Numbered from the stretch's first letter, positions 6,494 to 15,590 are shown. The stretch: DNA of 64,000 nucleotides from Sphingomonas japonica (GCF_006346325.1 NZ_VDYR01000001.1:868001-932000); one strand, 5' to 3'. A program made the numbers and translations. The notes: a model not told the origin generated them from the letters alone.

Positions 6494-8653
6494 ATGGCAA
6501 CGCGCCCGATCGACCCCGCTCTTGATCCCGTCAACGCATGGCCAGTCGAGGAAGAGCAGGGCAAGCCCGCCATTGATCTTATCGAGCTGACCGCCGCTTT
6601 GCAGCGCGAGTATGAGGCTGCGGATAGCGAGTGGGATCGCCTTCGCGACGTTCATCTTCTGGCGCACAAATATTACGAGGCCAAGCCGTTCGGCAACGAG
6701 GTGTTCGGCCGCAGTCAGATCGTCCTGCCCGACGTGCAGGAGACGATCGACTATATGGCGGTATCGGTCCTGCGCACGTTCGCCAGCGGTGACCGCGTTG
6801 TCGAGTTCGAGGCGACCGACGAAGAGGACGAGCAAGCTGTTGACGAGGCCACGGCGGCGATCGGCTACAACTTCATGCGGCAACAGGACGGCTATCGCGT
6901 TTTGCATGACTGGTGCGTGGCGGGGCTGCTGGAGCGATACAGCGTCACCAAGACGACGGTAGTCACCGAAGAGCGTGTAACCCGCGAGCGCATCCAGATC
7001 AGCGACCCTGTCGAGCTAGAGGGCATCGACGCCGAAATCGAGGATATCGAGGAAGGCGAGCAGGGGCTGATCGTTTCGATAAAGCGCGAGCGGCGTGAGA
7101 AGCGGTTTGTCGATCTGGCCATTCCGGCAAGCGAGTTCCGGTTTTCGCCAATGGCTCGGCATGAGGACGAATCCGACTATCTCGCCCACTGTCCCGCAAA
7201 GTCACGTTCCGATCTGGTGGACATGGGTTTTGACCGCGAGCAAGTTTATTCGCTCCCGGCGTATTCGAAGATTCCCGACGATCTCAAGAACGACGATCAT
7301 TGGCCTGCTGCGGAAAGCACGTCGGCGCTGGAGCTTGTCCAGCTTTGTGAGGAATATGCCCGCATCGACATCGACGGCGACGGCATTGCCGAGCGCATCA
7401 AGGTGTTTCGGGTCGAAAACGAGATACTGCGCTGGGCTGACGGCGAGCTGGCGATTGAGACTGTCGAGGAACAGCCTTTCGCGGTGTTCTGCCCATTCCC
7501 CCGCCCGCATCGGCTCGTAGGATACAGCCTCGCCGACAAGGTGATGGATATCCAGTTGGCCCGCTCGACGGTGGCCAGGCAATTGTTCGACGGTATGTAC
7601 AACGCGAACATGCCGCGTCCCGTGGTCGACACCAACATGATGGACGAAAACACGATCGACGATCTGCTTTCGCCGATTGCTGGTTCCCCGATCCGGGCAA
7701 AGGGTCCGAACGCGGTCACGCCGTACCAGACGGCTTTCGACGTCGGAAAATCGTTGTCGGTGCTGGAGTGGGCTACCGGGGAGCGTGAGAGCCGCACTGG
7801 CATCACGCGGCTTAACCAGGGCCTTGACGCAGACACGCTGAACAAGACTGCTACCGGAACGGCGCTGATGCAGGCGCAGGGTCAGCAGCAGGAAGAGTTT
7901 ATCGCCCGCAATCTGGCGGAAGCATTTTCGCGGCTTATGGCGAAGAAGTACCGTTTGATGCGCCGTGAGGGTGAACCGTTCAAAGCCAAGGTCGATGGCC
8001 GGTATAAGATGATCGACCCGGGCAAATGGCCCGAGGACATGAACGTCACCATCCGGGTCGGTTTGGGTACGGGTAGCAAGGAAAAGCGCATCCAGGCTCG
8101 CATGGCGCTGGCACCGATTATGGCAGAAGGTTTTGCCAACAAGCAGGTCACTCCGAAGCACCTGTTCAACGCGGTTGATGGGCTCATTCGCGATCTGGGG
8201 CTTGGGCAGGGCGATGATTACTGGGTGGACCCCGATGCTCCGCCTGAGGTCGATCCTGCCACTGGTCAGCCTGTTGAAGAGCAGGAGCAGCCGGACCCAG
8301 AGGCGCTTGTTGCTCAGGCGGAACAGCAGCGCGAAGACGCTAAGTTTCAGGCTGAGCAACAGCGCGAGCAGGCAAAGCTACAGGCTCAGCAGCAGTATGA
8401 AGCCGCCAAGCTGGAAATCACTCGCCAGACCAACGCAGCGAACATCGAGGCGATGCGCGAAAAGCACGGTCTGGAAATGGAATTGGCACGCGATCGGGCA
8501 GCGTTCGAGGCACAGCAGGCGCGAGAAACGGCCGATCGCGAGTTCGAGCTGGAGGTGTACCGCATCGAACGGCAGTCGGAGCTTGGTCGCATGAAGGCTG
8601 AACATGAGGCTGGTTTGCGGAAAAATCGACCGGGAGGCGCGCTAGATGCGTAA
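6494..8653 (+). CDS. Portal protein (P22-type head-tail connector)
   Basis: A 719-residue portal protein, the dodecameric ring at one capsid vertex through which DNA enters and leaves. The length and the region around residues 75-150 (VQETIDYMAVSVLRTFASG, then YNFMRQQDGYRVLHDWC) fit the large P22-like portals. The last 120 residues are a long glutamine- and glutamate-rich coiled coil, comparable to the barrel helices of P22 portal. It follows terL directly, and the last eight bases overlap the next gene. The ATG is at 6494; no earlier start is plausible. Confidence 0.87.
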   Translation: MATRPIDPALDPVNAWPVEEEQGKPAIDLIELTAALQREYEAADSEWDRLRDVHLLAHKYYEAKPFGNEVFGRSQIVLPDVQETIDYMAVSVLRTFASGDRVVEFEATDEEDEQAVDEATAAIGYNFMRQQDGYRVLHDWCVAGLLERYSVTKTTVVTEERVTRERIQISDPVELEGIDAEIEDIEEGEQGLIVSIKRERREKRFVDLAIPASEFRFSPMARHEDESDYLAHCPAKSRSDLVDMGFDREQVYSLPAYSKIPDDLKNDDHWPAAESTSALELVQLCEEYARIDIDGDGIAERIKVFRVENEILRWADGELAIETVEEQPFAVFCPFPRPHRLVGYSLADKVMDIQLARSTVARQLFDGMYNANMPRPVVDTNMMDENTIDDLLSPIAGSPIRAKGPNAVTPYQTAFDVGKSLSVLEWATGERESRTGITRLNQGLDADTLNKTATGTALMQAQGQQQEEFIARNLAEAFSRLMAKKYRLMRREGEPFKAKVDGRYKMIDPGKWPEDMNVTIRVGLGTGSKEKRIQARMALAPIMAEGFANKQVTPKHLFNAVDGLIRDLGLGQGDDYWVDPDAPPEVDPATGQPVEEQEQPDPEALVAQAEQQREDAKFQAEQQREQAKLQAQQQYEAAKLEITRQTNAANIEAMREKHGLEMELARDRAAFEAQQARETADREFELEVYRIERQSELGRMKAEHEAGLRKNRPGGALDA

Positions 8654-8996
8654 GATGATCGACCGCATCGCCGCATATTTCGGGTTCGTCCGCGCCACGG
8701 CTCGCGAATATTCCCGCATCAACAATGGGGCGGACTCAGTTGCTCGCGGCCAGCGTTGGGAAGTGTTCTACGCCGAAGACGGTGGCATTCGCGATATGAT
8801 CGCGGGCCTGCGTCGTGGCTATTTTGAGAAGGTCGGGGGCCTCAAGCCCGGCGACACAGAAAGTTTGATCGCTCTGGGCATGGCGGATCGCATCGCACGC
8901 GAGATCGACCGCGAGGTTCAGACGATTATCGAAACCGGTAAGCTGCGTCAGTTTGACGAGCAGCACGCCAACAAGATCGCCGCCATTCGGCGATAG
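8646..8996 (+). CDS. Hypothetical phage protein between portal and scaffold genes
   Basis: A 116-residue, mostly helical protein with a strong Shine-Dalgarno (GGGAGG) inside the end of the portal gene. Readable features are a basic start (MRKMIDRIAAYFGFVRATAREY) and an alpha-helical second half rich in Asp, Glu and Ile. It has no recognised domain. Genes of this size at this position are common in podophages and are probably virion or assembly factors, but that is inference from place only. Confidence 0.65.
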   Translation: MRKMIDRIAAYFGFVRATAREYSRINNGADSVARGQRWEVFYAEDGGIRDMIAGLRRGYFEKVGGLKPGDTESLIALGMADRIAREIDREVQTIIETGKLRQFDEQHANKIAAIRR

Positions 8997-9044
8997 CCGC
9001 CCCCGTCGCGATGATGGTGGCAAGCCCACAGAAGGAAGCAACTC

Positions 9045-10025
9045 ATGGCCCATCCGGAAACGGAAGCCGTTGATGCGCCTGTCGACGACATGGACAGCGC
9101 GGCGGCGGCAATCGGTAAACTCATGGGCGGGGATGATGAGCCCCGCGACGATGACGAGGATTCAGAGCCCGATAGCGAAGGTGAACCGGAAGACGGCGAC
9201 CTGGACCTTGAGGGTGACGAAGAGGAAGGCGAGGACGACGAACCGGAAAGCCCGGCCATCGAAGCCCCCGCCAGCCTTAGCGCGGAAGAAAAGGCTCGGT
9301 ATGCGCAGCTTCCACCGGAAGCCCAGCGCCTGATTGCCGAAGTCGAGACGCGCAGAAACGGCCAGGTACAACAGGCCACCACGAAGGCAGCGGAAGCCCA
9401 GCGTGTAGCGGAAGCGCGCGCAGCCCAAGCCGACGCACAGGCGAAGGCGGTCTACGCCCAGCAGTTGAAGGCATTTGCGGACGGCATTGCCCCGCAGCGG
9501 CCCGATCCTCGCTTGGCTCAAGCCGATCCTGCGACCTACATTGCCATGCAAGCGCAGTATGAGGCGGCACGCGCTCAGCACGACGAGTTCGTGCAGCAGG
9601 TGCAGTCTCTTGAAAGCGAAGCCGCAACTCAGATGACGGAAACCGAGATTGCCGAGCGCAACCGTGCGTTGCTGGCAATTCCGGAAGTCCAGAACGAGGA
9701 AACCCGAGCGGTCTTTTTCGAAAAGGCCGAGACGGCGGCGAAGCGAATTGGTCTCGATATTGGCGAACTGACCCGCAAGGCGTCGGCGAGCGAACTTAAG
9801 GCGCTGCGGGATATCGCGGACGCTTTCGAGAAGGCCGACAAGTACGACACGGCCATGACCAAGCAGATGCAGCGCGTGCGCGATGGCAGGAAAGTGAAAA
9901 CCGCAAAACCTAATGCTGCCCAGCCCAGCAGCAGCGAAGGTCGCGGGTATCGCGAAGCAAGACAACGGCTGAGCAAGAGTGGCGATGTGCGTGATGCCGC
10001 CGCCGCGATTGCCGGACTCCGCTAA
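9045..10025 (+). CDS. Capsid scaffolding protein
   Basis: A 326-residue protein with a very acidic, low-complexity first quarter (residues 20-75 almost all Asp, Glu and Ser) and a long alanine/glutamine-rich coiled coil (about 85-200). A basic C terminus follows (LRGRDGRKVKTAKP-like charge pattern, then residues rich in Arg). This composition, with its position between portal and major capsid genes, identifies it as the scaffold that guides procapsid assembly and is later released. Family membership is inferred from layout and composition; the sequence itself is poorly conserved in scaffolds. Confidence 0.8.
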   Translation: MAHPETEAVDAPVDDMDSAAAAIGKLMGGDDEPRDDDEDSEPDSEGEPEDGDLDLEGDEEEGEDDEPESPAIEAPASLSAEEKARYAQLPPEAQRLIAEVETRRNGQVQQATTKAAEAQRVAEARAAQADAQAKAVYAQQLKAFADGIAPQRPDPRLAQADPATYIAMQAQYEAARAQHDEFVQQVQSLESEAATQMTETEIAERNRALLAIPEVQNEETRAVFFEKAETAAKRIGLDIGELTRKASASELKALRDIADAFEKADKYDTAMTKQMQRVRDGRKVKTAKPNAAQPSSSEGRGYREARQRLSKSGDVRDAAAAIAGLR

Positions 10026-10081
10026 CCCAAGAGGCTTCCACGTCGGACGACGTTGACCCTCCCTTTGATGGAACCTTTATC

Positions 10082-11044
10082 ATGGCAGTACCAAGCAACA
10101 CCATTCAAACGGTGACCCGCGTCGGTAACAGGGAAGACCTGTCCGACATCATCTACAACATCAGCCCGACCGAAACCCCGTTCGTTACCGCGATCGGGCG
10201 TGAATCGGCCAGCGCCGTTTATCACGAGTGGCAGACGGACGCGCTGGTTTCGGCCAACGCGAACAACTTCGCGGTTCAGGGCGACGATCTGTCGAACGAG
10301 AACCGCCCGGCGACCACGCGCCTGGGTAACTACACCCAGATTTTCACCAAGGTCGTCGGCACTTCGACCACCCAGATGGCCACCAAGTCAGCGGGTCGGT
10401 CGAACGAGCATAGCTTCCAGCTTGCCAAGGCGGGCAAGGAGATCAAGCGCGACATGGAGGCTCGCTATACGGGCAACTATGCGGCGGTGCCTCCTGCGGC
10501 CTCCACGGCGGGTCAGTCGGCAGGTGCGCTAGCGTTCATGCGTACCAATACCTCGCGCGGTGTCGGCGGCGTCAATCCGACGCTTTCCGGCACCACCACC
10601 GGCTATCCCAACGCCGCAGCTACCAACGGCACGCAGCGGGCTTTCACCGAAGCGCTGTTGAAGGCGTCGATTGCGTCGGCATGGAATGCGGGCGGTGATC
10701 CTACGCTGGTCATCATGTCGCTTGGCCAGAAGCAGATCGCAGCGACGTTCACCGGGCTTGCTCAGCAGCGTCGCGAGACGGGCAGCAAGCGCCTGACGAT
10801 CGTCGCCGGTGCCGATGTGTACGTTTCGGACGTCGGCGAGTTGCAGTTCGTGCCTGACCGGTTCTGCTCGGCCCGTGATGCTTTGATCATCGATCCGGAA
10901 ATGTGGGCAATCGCCACGCTGGACCCGATGCAGAAGCGCAAGCTGGCCGTCACTGGCCTTGCCGATCGCGATGCGATGTACACCGAGCAAACGCTTGTCT
11001 GCAAGAACGACGGAGCGTCGGCGGTGATCGCCGATCTGACCTGA
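10082..11044 (+). CDS. Major capsid protein, SU10/DUF5309 family
   Basis: A 320-residue HK97-fold capsid protein. The N-terminal hallmark of the SU10 (DUF5309) family is present: LSDIIYNISPTETPFVTAIG at residues 21-40, then YHEWQTDAL, NYTQIFTKVVGTSTTQ and the acidic and basic helix KAGKEIKRDMEARY. It forms the icosahedral shell around the scaffold. The ATG at 10082 has only a weak ribosome site, and a strong hairpin with a T-rich tail follows the stop. The combination of SU10-type capsid and SU10-type adaptor in a podovirus-like cluster is consistent internally. Confidence 0.9.
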   Translation: MAVPSNTIQTVTRVGNREDLSDIIYNISPTETPFVTAIGRESASAVYHEWQTDALVSANANNFAVQGDDLSNENRPATTRLGNYTQIFTKVVGTSTTQMATKSAGRSNEHSFQLAKAGKEIKRDMEARYTGNYAAVPPAASTAGQSAGALAFMRTNTSRGVGGVNPTLSGTTTGYPNAAATNGTQRAFTEALLKASIASAWNAGGDPTLVIMSLGQKQIAATFTGLAQQRRETGSKRLTIVAGADVYVSDVGELQFVPDRFCSARDALIIDPEMWAIATLDPMQKRKLAVTGLADRDAMYTEQTLVCKNDGASAVIADLT

Positions 11045-11058
11045 TCCACGGGGCTTTA

Positions 11059-11098
11059 GGCCGGGGTGCCGAGCGGGCGTCCCGGCCATTTTCGTTTT
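11059..11098 (+). terminator. Terminator-like hairpin after the major capsid gene
   Basis: A perfect seven-base stem (GGCCGGG with CCCGGCC) around a 15-base loop is followed by ATTTTCGTTTT. It lies 15 bases after the capsid stop and before a strong Shine-Dalgarno for the next gene. It could partly terminate transcription, so that capsid mRNA is more abundant than the mRNA of downstream tail genes, as in many phages, or it could protect the 3' end of capsid mRNA. Confidence 0.7.
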
Positions 11099-11112
11099 GA
11101 GGAGAGTACATC

Positions 11113-11643
11113 ATGGCACGCAAGCCGAACGAGGTTGAGAAGACCGACGAAGACAAGATGATTTCGGACAGCCAGGGCAAGAATCTGCCCGAAACCAACG
11201 AGGCTGGCGAACGTGCACCGGCAGTTCGCGATCTGCCACCGGCCAATCCGTTGGGTGAGCCGGTTCGGCCCGCCGAAGAGTATCCGAACATTTCGGAAGC
11301 CGGAAAGCAGGCTGCGGCGCTCGGGATCAAGACCGAGGAATCGAACGGTGATTTTCCTTTCGGGGAAACCATCGTCGAGCATCCGGTTTCGCCGACCGAC
11401 GCAGTTCCGAACCCGCATGGCCAGCGCAGCAATCCCGACGCTGAAATGGTCATCAACACCGACGTCAAGGGTCGTGCCACTCGCGAACCGCGCGACGAAA
11501 GCGGCGACGTCGAGGTCACCGGTTCCGACACGCTGACCGAGCCGGTTCACCTGGGTGACGGACGTACGCTGGCCAAGGGCGACAAGGCCAAGGTCAGCAA
11601 GGACGTGGCCAAGACGCTGCGCGACAACAAGCAGGTCAGCTAA
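11113..11643 (+). CDS. Acidic hypothetical virion-region protein
   Basis: A 176-residue hydrophilic protein, rich in Pro, Glu, Asp and Asn over residues 1-145, with little predicted secondary structure. The last 40 residues look folded (VHLGDGRTLAKGDKAKVSKDVAKTL is split here as VHLGDGRTLAKGD and KAKVSKDVAKTL) and have the form of a small beta-rich phage domain. It begins with a strong Shine-Dalgarno (GAGGAGAG) and lies between the capsid and the adaptor region. A head decoration or minor head protein is possible, but no family is recognised. Confidence 0.6.
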   Translation: MARKPNEVEKTDEDKMISDSQGKNLPETNEAGERAPAVRDLPPANPLGEPVRPAEEYPNISEAGKQAAALGIKTEESNGDFPFGETIVEHPVSPTDAVPNPHGQRSNPDAEMVINTDVKGRATREPRDESGDVEVTGSDTLTEPVHLGDGRTLAKGDKAKVSKDVAKTLRDNKQVS

Positions 11644-11646
11644 TCC

Positions 11647-11970
11647 ATGACTGAACGCTTGCTCGACTTCGATCCCTCAACGGGGATGAAGACATGGTTT
11701 TCGAGCAGCGACGATGACGGGGGGACGTGGAACCTGCGTTATGAGCAGGACACGTCCCCTATCCTCGATCGCAATAAGGAAAGCCAGGCAGAGGGGTTCG
11801 ATAAGCGCGCCGACATGTGGCACGCGGCGTCGATCCCCAACGTCGTGTTGATGGAATGGCTGACAAAGCACGGCGTGCGATATTGGGATCGCAACCATGC
11901 GCCCGCAGTCAAGCGCCTGCTGAACAGCGACGAATACCGCCACCTGCGCGTCAAGAATTTCATCATTTAG
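11647..11970 (+). CDS. Conserved phage hypothetical protein (head-tail region)
   Basis: A 107-residue protein starting MTERLLDFDPSTGMKTWF, a start pattern I associate with a small conserved protein next to the capsid gene in many short-tailed phages. The middle part (NKESQAEGFDKRADMWHAA) and the tryptophan- and arginine-rich end (YWDRNHAPAVKRLL, then YRHLRVKNF) support a folded protein. It starts only three bases after the previous stop. Position suggests a head completion or minor virion protein; the biochemical role is not known to me. Confidence 0.65.
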   Translation: MTERLLDFDPSTGMKTWFSSSDDDGGTWNLRYEQDTSPILDRNKESQAEGFDKRADMWHAASIPNVVLMEWLTKHGVRYWDRNHAPAVKRLLNSDEYRHLRVKNFII

Positions 11971-11979
11971 GAGCGCGTC

Positions 11980-12636
11980 ATGGCTTTCATCATCCCATCC
12001 TATGTCGCTGGCGCGATCCGCAATTACTCCGATCTAATCGAAGAATTGCGCGATATGCTGGATGATGAGACCTACGAGCAATCCAAGCTGGACCGAGCGA
12101 TCCGCAAGGCAGAGGCGATGTTCAATCGCGAGCTGCGGACACCGCAGATGGAAACCAGGGTTGAGATCACGGCGGCGAGCGAAATCGTAACGCTGCCAGA
12201 GGACTTCCTTTCGATGCGGGGCCTGTTCATCAGCGGACAGCCCGAGCGCCAGTTTGTCAGCATGTCGCCAGCGTCGGTGACGGGCGGATATAGCGGCATC
12301 GCGGGCACGCCGGGGGCTTACGCTATCGAAGGCGAGACGCTGCGCGTTGCCCCGGTCGGCACTGCCGCGCTGGTGATGAATTACTATGCTCGCATTCCGG
12401 CACTGTCGGAAGCAATTGCGACCAACTGGCTGCTGGAAGATCATCCCGACGTCTACGTGTCCGGGGCGATGTACTATTTGGCGCGGCGCGAGCGGGACGC
12501 GGAAGGCATGGCGCAGGCGTCTTCGGAGGTTTCCGAAATGCTGGCGTCGATCAATTCGGTTGGGATGCGCAATCGCTGGGGGGCGGGTCCGTTGGTGCCA
12601 AGCGGCATGCAGCAGGTTCGCGGCGTTCGTGCGTAA
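11980..12636 (+). CDS. Phage adaptor (head-tail connector) protein, SU10-like
   Basis: A 218-residue adaptor that would attach below the portal and link it to the tail nozzle. The N-terminal helices (YSDLIEELRDMLDDETY and LDRAIRKAEAMFNREL) and the beta-rich middle (VTLPEDFLSMRGLFI) are typical of adaptor proteins of the SU10 and T7 gp11 kind. The C-terminal helix (VYVSGAMYYLARRERDAEG) completes the pattern. It lies between the capsid region and the nozzle gene, as expected. The ATG at 11980 has an upstream GGAG. The last eight bases overlap the next gene. Confidence 0.82.
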   Translation: MAFIIPSYVAGAIRNYSDLIEELRDMLDDETYEQSKLDRAIRKAEAMFNRELRTPQMETRVEITAASEIVTLPEDFLSMRGLFISGQPERQFVSMSPASVTGGYSGIAGTPGAYAIEGETLRVAPVGTAALVMNYYARIPALSEAIATNWLLEDHPDVYVSGAMYYLARRERDAEGMAQASSEVSEMLASINSVGMRNRWGAGPLVPSGMQQVRGVRA

Positions 12637-14044
12637 GCGAGTAACTTGGCCAGCCTATCTGCCCGATCAGATAGCGCGGGACAATCTCAACGTCGCCGTG
12701 AACGTGTTGCCAGCGGCGAACGGCTATCGACCGGTCAAGTCGGTGGCGGCGATCAGTGAGCCCTTGTCGGCGACGTTCAGGGGAGGGGCGGCGTTCATTT
12801 CGACGGACGGTACGGCGTATCTGTTGGCAGGGACCGCGAACGGGCTTGAGCGTTATTCGGCCGGCGCATGGTCGGTGCTGCTGACGGCAATGAGCGTGTC
12901 GGGCCGTTGGCGCTTCGCTCAGTTTGGCGATGCGGTGATTGCGGTCAACGATGTCGAGACCAAGGTTGTCGATCTGAACGCTGGCACGGCTGCGGCATTG
13001 ACCGATGCACCAAACGGAACGTCGGTGGCGATCGTCGGGCCGCATGTCGTCATCGGGCAGGCGGACGGCAATAAGCTGCTGGTCCAGTGGAGTGCATTCA
13101 ACGATCACACGGCATGGACGCCTGCGGTCAATCAGGCGGGGTTCCAACCCATGCTTGACGGCGGGGAGGTCATGGGGCTTGCCGGGGGTGAGTACGGCAT
13201 TGTCCTGCAACGCTTCGCGCTAACCCGCATGAGCCTGTCGGGCGATGCCACCGCCCCGTTCACGTTCCAGCAGGTGACAAACAACGTGGGGTGCGCGTCG
13301 AAGGCCAGCATTGTGCAGGCGGGGCGCACGGTATTTTTCCTGTCGGATCGCGGCTTCATGGCGCTGGACGATGGCGCGGCGCTGCGGCCGATCGGGAATG
13401 AGAAGTTCGACCAGTCGTTTCGCGAGACGGTAGCGACCGACGATTACGAGCGGCTTTGGGCCGCAGTCGATCCGAAGCGCAGTCTGGTGATGTGGGGCAT
13501 CCCTGGATTTCCGGGGCGTATTTGGGTTTATAACTGGGTTTTGGACCGGGCATCAACGATCGAGATTGCGTTTGCTGGTCTGTTCTCGGGCTATGAAAGC
13601 AGCGTCACGCTCGAGGAATTGTCGGTCCTGTATCCCGACCTCGACACGATGACGATCAGCCTGGACGATCCCCGTTTCTCGGGCGGGGATCCGCGATTGT
13701 ACGTGGTGACCGATGCGCAGGAAGTAGGGGCGTTGACGGGTCCGAATCTGGAGGCGACGCTATCGCTAGGATGGTCGGAGCCGTTCGCATCGCAGGTTGC
13801 GCGGATGCGGTCGCTATGGCCGGAAACCGATGCAACCGACGGGGTGACGGTCACGATCGACGCTCGCCAGCGCATCGGCGACGTGATGGACGTCCAGACC
13901 GGTGCGGTGATGCAGTCGAGCGGGCGCGTGCCGATCCGCTGCCGGGGCCGATATATGACGTTCACCGTCACGCACGCGGCGGAGAGCGATTGGTCGTTCG
14001 ATCAGGGTTTTGATTATGACGCGGACGCTGGCGGCACGCGATGA
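12629..14044 (+). CDS. Tail nozzle-like beta-propeller protein (P22 gp10/T7 gp12 type)
   Basis: A 471-residue protein started at GTG 12629, where the adaptor gene ends. The frame stays open further upstream, but there it is only a shadow of the adaptor gene. The sequence is beta-rich with repeated strand-turn units (AFISTDGTAYLLAGT, RFAQFGDAVIAVNDVETKV, VFFLSDRGFMALDDG), as in propeller-type tail plug proteins such as P22 gp10 and T7 gp12. It would close the DNA channel below the adaptor. Function is inferred from structure-like pattern, size and position. Confidence 0.75.
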   Translation: MRKRVTWPAYLPDQIARDNLNVAVNVLPAANGYRPVKSVAAISEPLSATFRGGAAFISTDGTAYLLAGTANGLERYSAGAWSVLLTAMSVSGRWRFAQFGDAVIAVNDVETKVVDLNAGTAAALTDAPNGTSVAIVGPHVVIGQADGNKLLVQWSAFNDHTAWTPAVNQAGFQPMLDGGEVMGLAGGEYGIVLQRFALTRMSLSGDATAPFTFQQVTNNVGCASKASIVQAGRTVFFLSDRGFMALDDGAALRPIGNEKFDQSFRETVATDDYERLWAAVDPKRSLVMWGIPGFPGRIWVYNWVLDRASTIEIAFAGLFSGYESSVTLEELSVLYPDLDTMTISLDDPRFSGGDPRLYVVTDAQEVGALTGPNLEATLSLGWSEPFASQVARMRSLWPETDATDGVTVTIDARQRIGDVMDVQTGAVMQSSGRVPIRCRGRYMTFTVTHAAESDWSFDQGFDYDADAGGTR

Positions 14045-14619
14045 GCGGCGAACTGCTGGTCCCTGTTGATGGCAAGGGTATAGACTGGCCTCGCCGGGTG
14101 GCGAACGCGATCAACGCGTTGCAAGCCAGTCTAGCCGCGCTGCAACTGCGCGTCGATGACAAGAGTGGATGGGCAAATTATCGCGACAGCACAGCGGGAC
14201 AGGCATTGGTCGCCGACACGCGGGCCCAGTGGACCAACAATGCCGCGACTATCGACGACAGTGAAAAGCCGACCGACGTAGCGACCTATTGGGATGCCGC
14301 CGACAACGCGGTGCCGGGTATGGCGGGGGACGCGGTGGTGCTGCGCATTCAATCGACCTTCACGCCATCGGATGGGACGGCGTCGATGTTGACAATGGAC
14401 TTGGACATTGGCGGCGGGACTCTCGTCGATCAGCAGTCGATAGCGATTACGGGAGGTGCAGGGGTGCCGCAGCGTATCAGCTTCACCAGCCTGGGGTTCC
14501 AGCGAGATACGTGGGAGGCCAACGGGGCAAAGGTCTATGTCACGGCGGACGGTCCCGGCGATCTGACGAACAAGCGTATTCTCGTGGCGCGGATGCACAA
14601 GGCGAATGCCGGTGTCTGA
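14041..14619 (+). CDS. Tail-associated hypothetical protein
   Basis: A 192-residue protein. The first 45 residues (DGKGIDWPRRVANAINALQ and a following helix) resemble the short helical start of phage tail fibre or spike adaptors. The rest is beta-rich (VVLRIQSTFTPSDG, LTMDLDIGGGTLVDQQSIA, KVYVTADGPGDLTNKRILVA) and looks like a small jelly-roll or fibre domain. It overlaps the nozzle gene by four bases and the collagen-like gene by 14. A tail decoration or fibre component is the best inference. Confidence 0.6.
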   Translation: MSGELLVPVDGKGIDWPRRVANAINALQASLAALQLRVDDKSGWANYRDSTAGQALVADTRAQWTNNAATIDDSEKPTDVATYWDAADNAVPGMAGDAVVLRIQSTFTPSDGTASMLTMDLDIGGGTLVDQQSIAITGGAGVPQRISFTSLGFQRDTWEANGAKVYVTADGPGDLTNKRILVARMHKANAGV

Positions 14620-15190
14620 CGGCTATCACGGCGAGGACGGACTAAACGATCTTCGCTATCGGCTTCGGACGGTAGAGGCGCGGACGCCGCTTGCCGGGGA
14701 AAAAGGGGACAAGGGCGATAAGGGCGACAAAGGAGACACAGGCGCTGCGTCCACCGTCGCCGGTCCAGCTGGGCCTCAAGGTGCCACGGGCGCTACAGGG
14801 GCAACGGGAGCAACTGGACCTGCCGGATTAGGCACGGTTGCCCCGTCAGTGCCCACCAGGGCGCTAGGAACAGCATTCCGGCCCAGCACTACCAAAGCGG
14901 TGCTTTGCTCCTACAGCGTCCGCACACAGGTAACCAACCCTTTGTTGATCGGGACGTCGACGGCAACGGTTACGCTGCTGAGCGATGCGAGCAACCCGCC
15001 GACGACGGAACGGGCGCGGGTCGAGGCAACGTCTGGCGTTGGCCTCACGGTATCGATCGCGCTGACCGCGTCGAACGTCGCGCCGCTGACCTACATCGTT
15101 CCTGCCGGTCATTACGTGCGGCTCGTTTCAACGACATCGGGAACGGCAACGACGGCGATCGTATCGCAGGTGGAGGAAACGCTCGGATGA
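14606..15190 (+). CDS. Collagen-like tail fibre protein
   Basis: A 194-residue protein with a collagen-like Gly-X-Y stretch at about residues 31-72 (GEKGDKGDKGDKGDTG and GATGATGATGATGPAG). The repeat is flanked by a short N-terminal helical part and a beta-rich C-terminal domain of about 120 residues. Collagen-like repeats trimerize and are common as stiff rods in phage tail fibres. The C-terminal domain probably makes a trimeric tip or binding head. It overlaps both neighbours by a few bases, in the tail gene cluster. Confidence 0.75.
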   Translation: MPVSDGYHGEDGLNDLRYRLRTVEARTPLAGEKGDKGDKGDKGDTGAASTVAGPAGPQGATGATGATGATGPAGLGTVAPSVPTRALGTAFRPSTTKAVLCSYSVRTQVTNPLLIGTSTATVTLLSDASNPPTTERARVEATSGVGLTVSIALTASNVAPLTYIVPAGHYVRLVSTTSGTATTAIVSQVEETLG

Positions 15191-15552
15191 CGCCGGGCGA
15201 TAGCTACCTGAAGCATCGCCAAGCCTTCGCTGAACTGTTGGACCCGCGTTTTTACTCCATTGAATGGCTCGATAGCGAAGTCTGGTCTGGCGCGATCCGC
15301 ACGTTCGGCAATGAGCGGGGCTGCATCCTGACGCGGCTCAAGCAGTACCCGACCGGTGCTTTGGAGATTCACGGCGAAGCGGCGGCGGGGGACATGGCCG
15401 CAATTCTCGAACTGATTGAACAAGCGGAAGAGTGGGGGCGTCAGATGGGCTGCGGAACTGCAACGATCGCAAGCCGTCCGGGATGGGCGCGGGTGCTGAG
15501 CGAGAAGGGGTGGGCGCTCCACCAGACCGAACTTCGAAAAGGATTGCTCTGA
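15187..15552 (+). CDS. GNAT-like phage protein in the tail cluster
   Basis: A 121-residue protein whose second half follows a GNAT-like pattern: strand GCILTRLKQYPTGALEIHGEA, then helix ILELIEQAEEWGRQMG, strand GTATIASRPGWARVLSEKGW and HQTELRKGL (strings cut to fit). Proteins of this kind occur in tail clusters of several phages; whether they acetylate anything or are only structural is unknown. The pyrophosphate-binding Q/R-x-x-G-x-G/A loop is not obvious, so catalysis is doubtful. The ATG overlaps the stop of the collagen-like gene. Confidence 0.55.
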   Translation: MTPGDSYLKHRQAFAELLDPRFYSIEWLDSEVWSGAIRTFGNERGCILTRLKQYPTGALEIHGEAAAGDMAAILELIEQAEEWGRQMGCGTATIASRPGWARVLSEKGWALHQTELRKGLL

Positions 15553-15590
15553 AATTCCTTGTTTTGTGATGGAGCAGGTTTAGAACAGAT

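Noticed and set aside
7202..8359. 385-codon open frame opposite the portal gene
   Set aside because: Antisense shadow in the phage late operon, where transcription runs the other way.
12386..12628. Upstream extension of the nozzle gene
   Set aside because: This part lies inside the adaptor gene in another frame and translates to an Arg/Cys/Trp-rich shadow sequence; GTG 12629 is preferred.
14699..14825. Short tandem repeats that look like a repeat array or CRISPR
   Set aside because: They encode Gly-X-Y triplets of a collagen-like protein, with no constant spacers; there are no cas genes.
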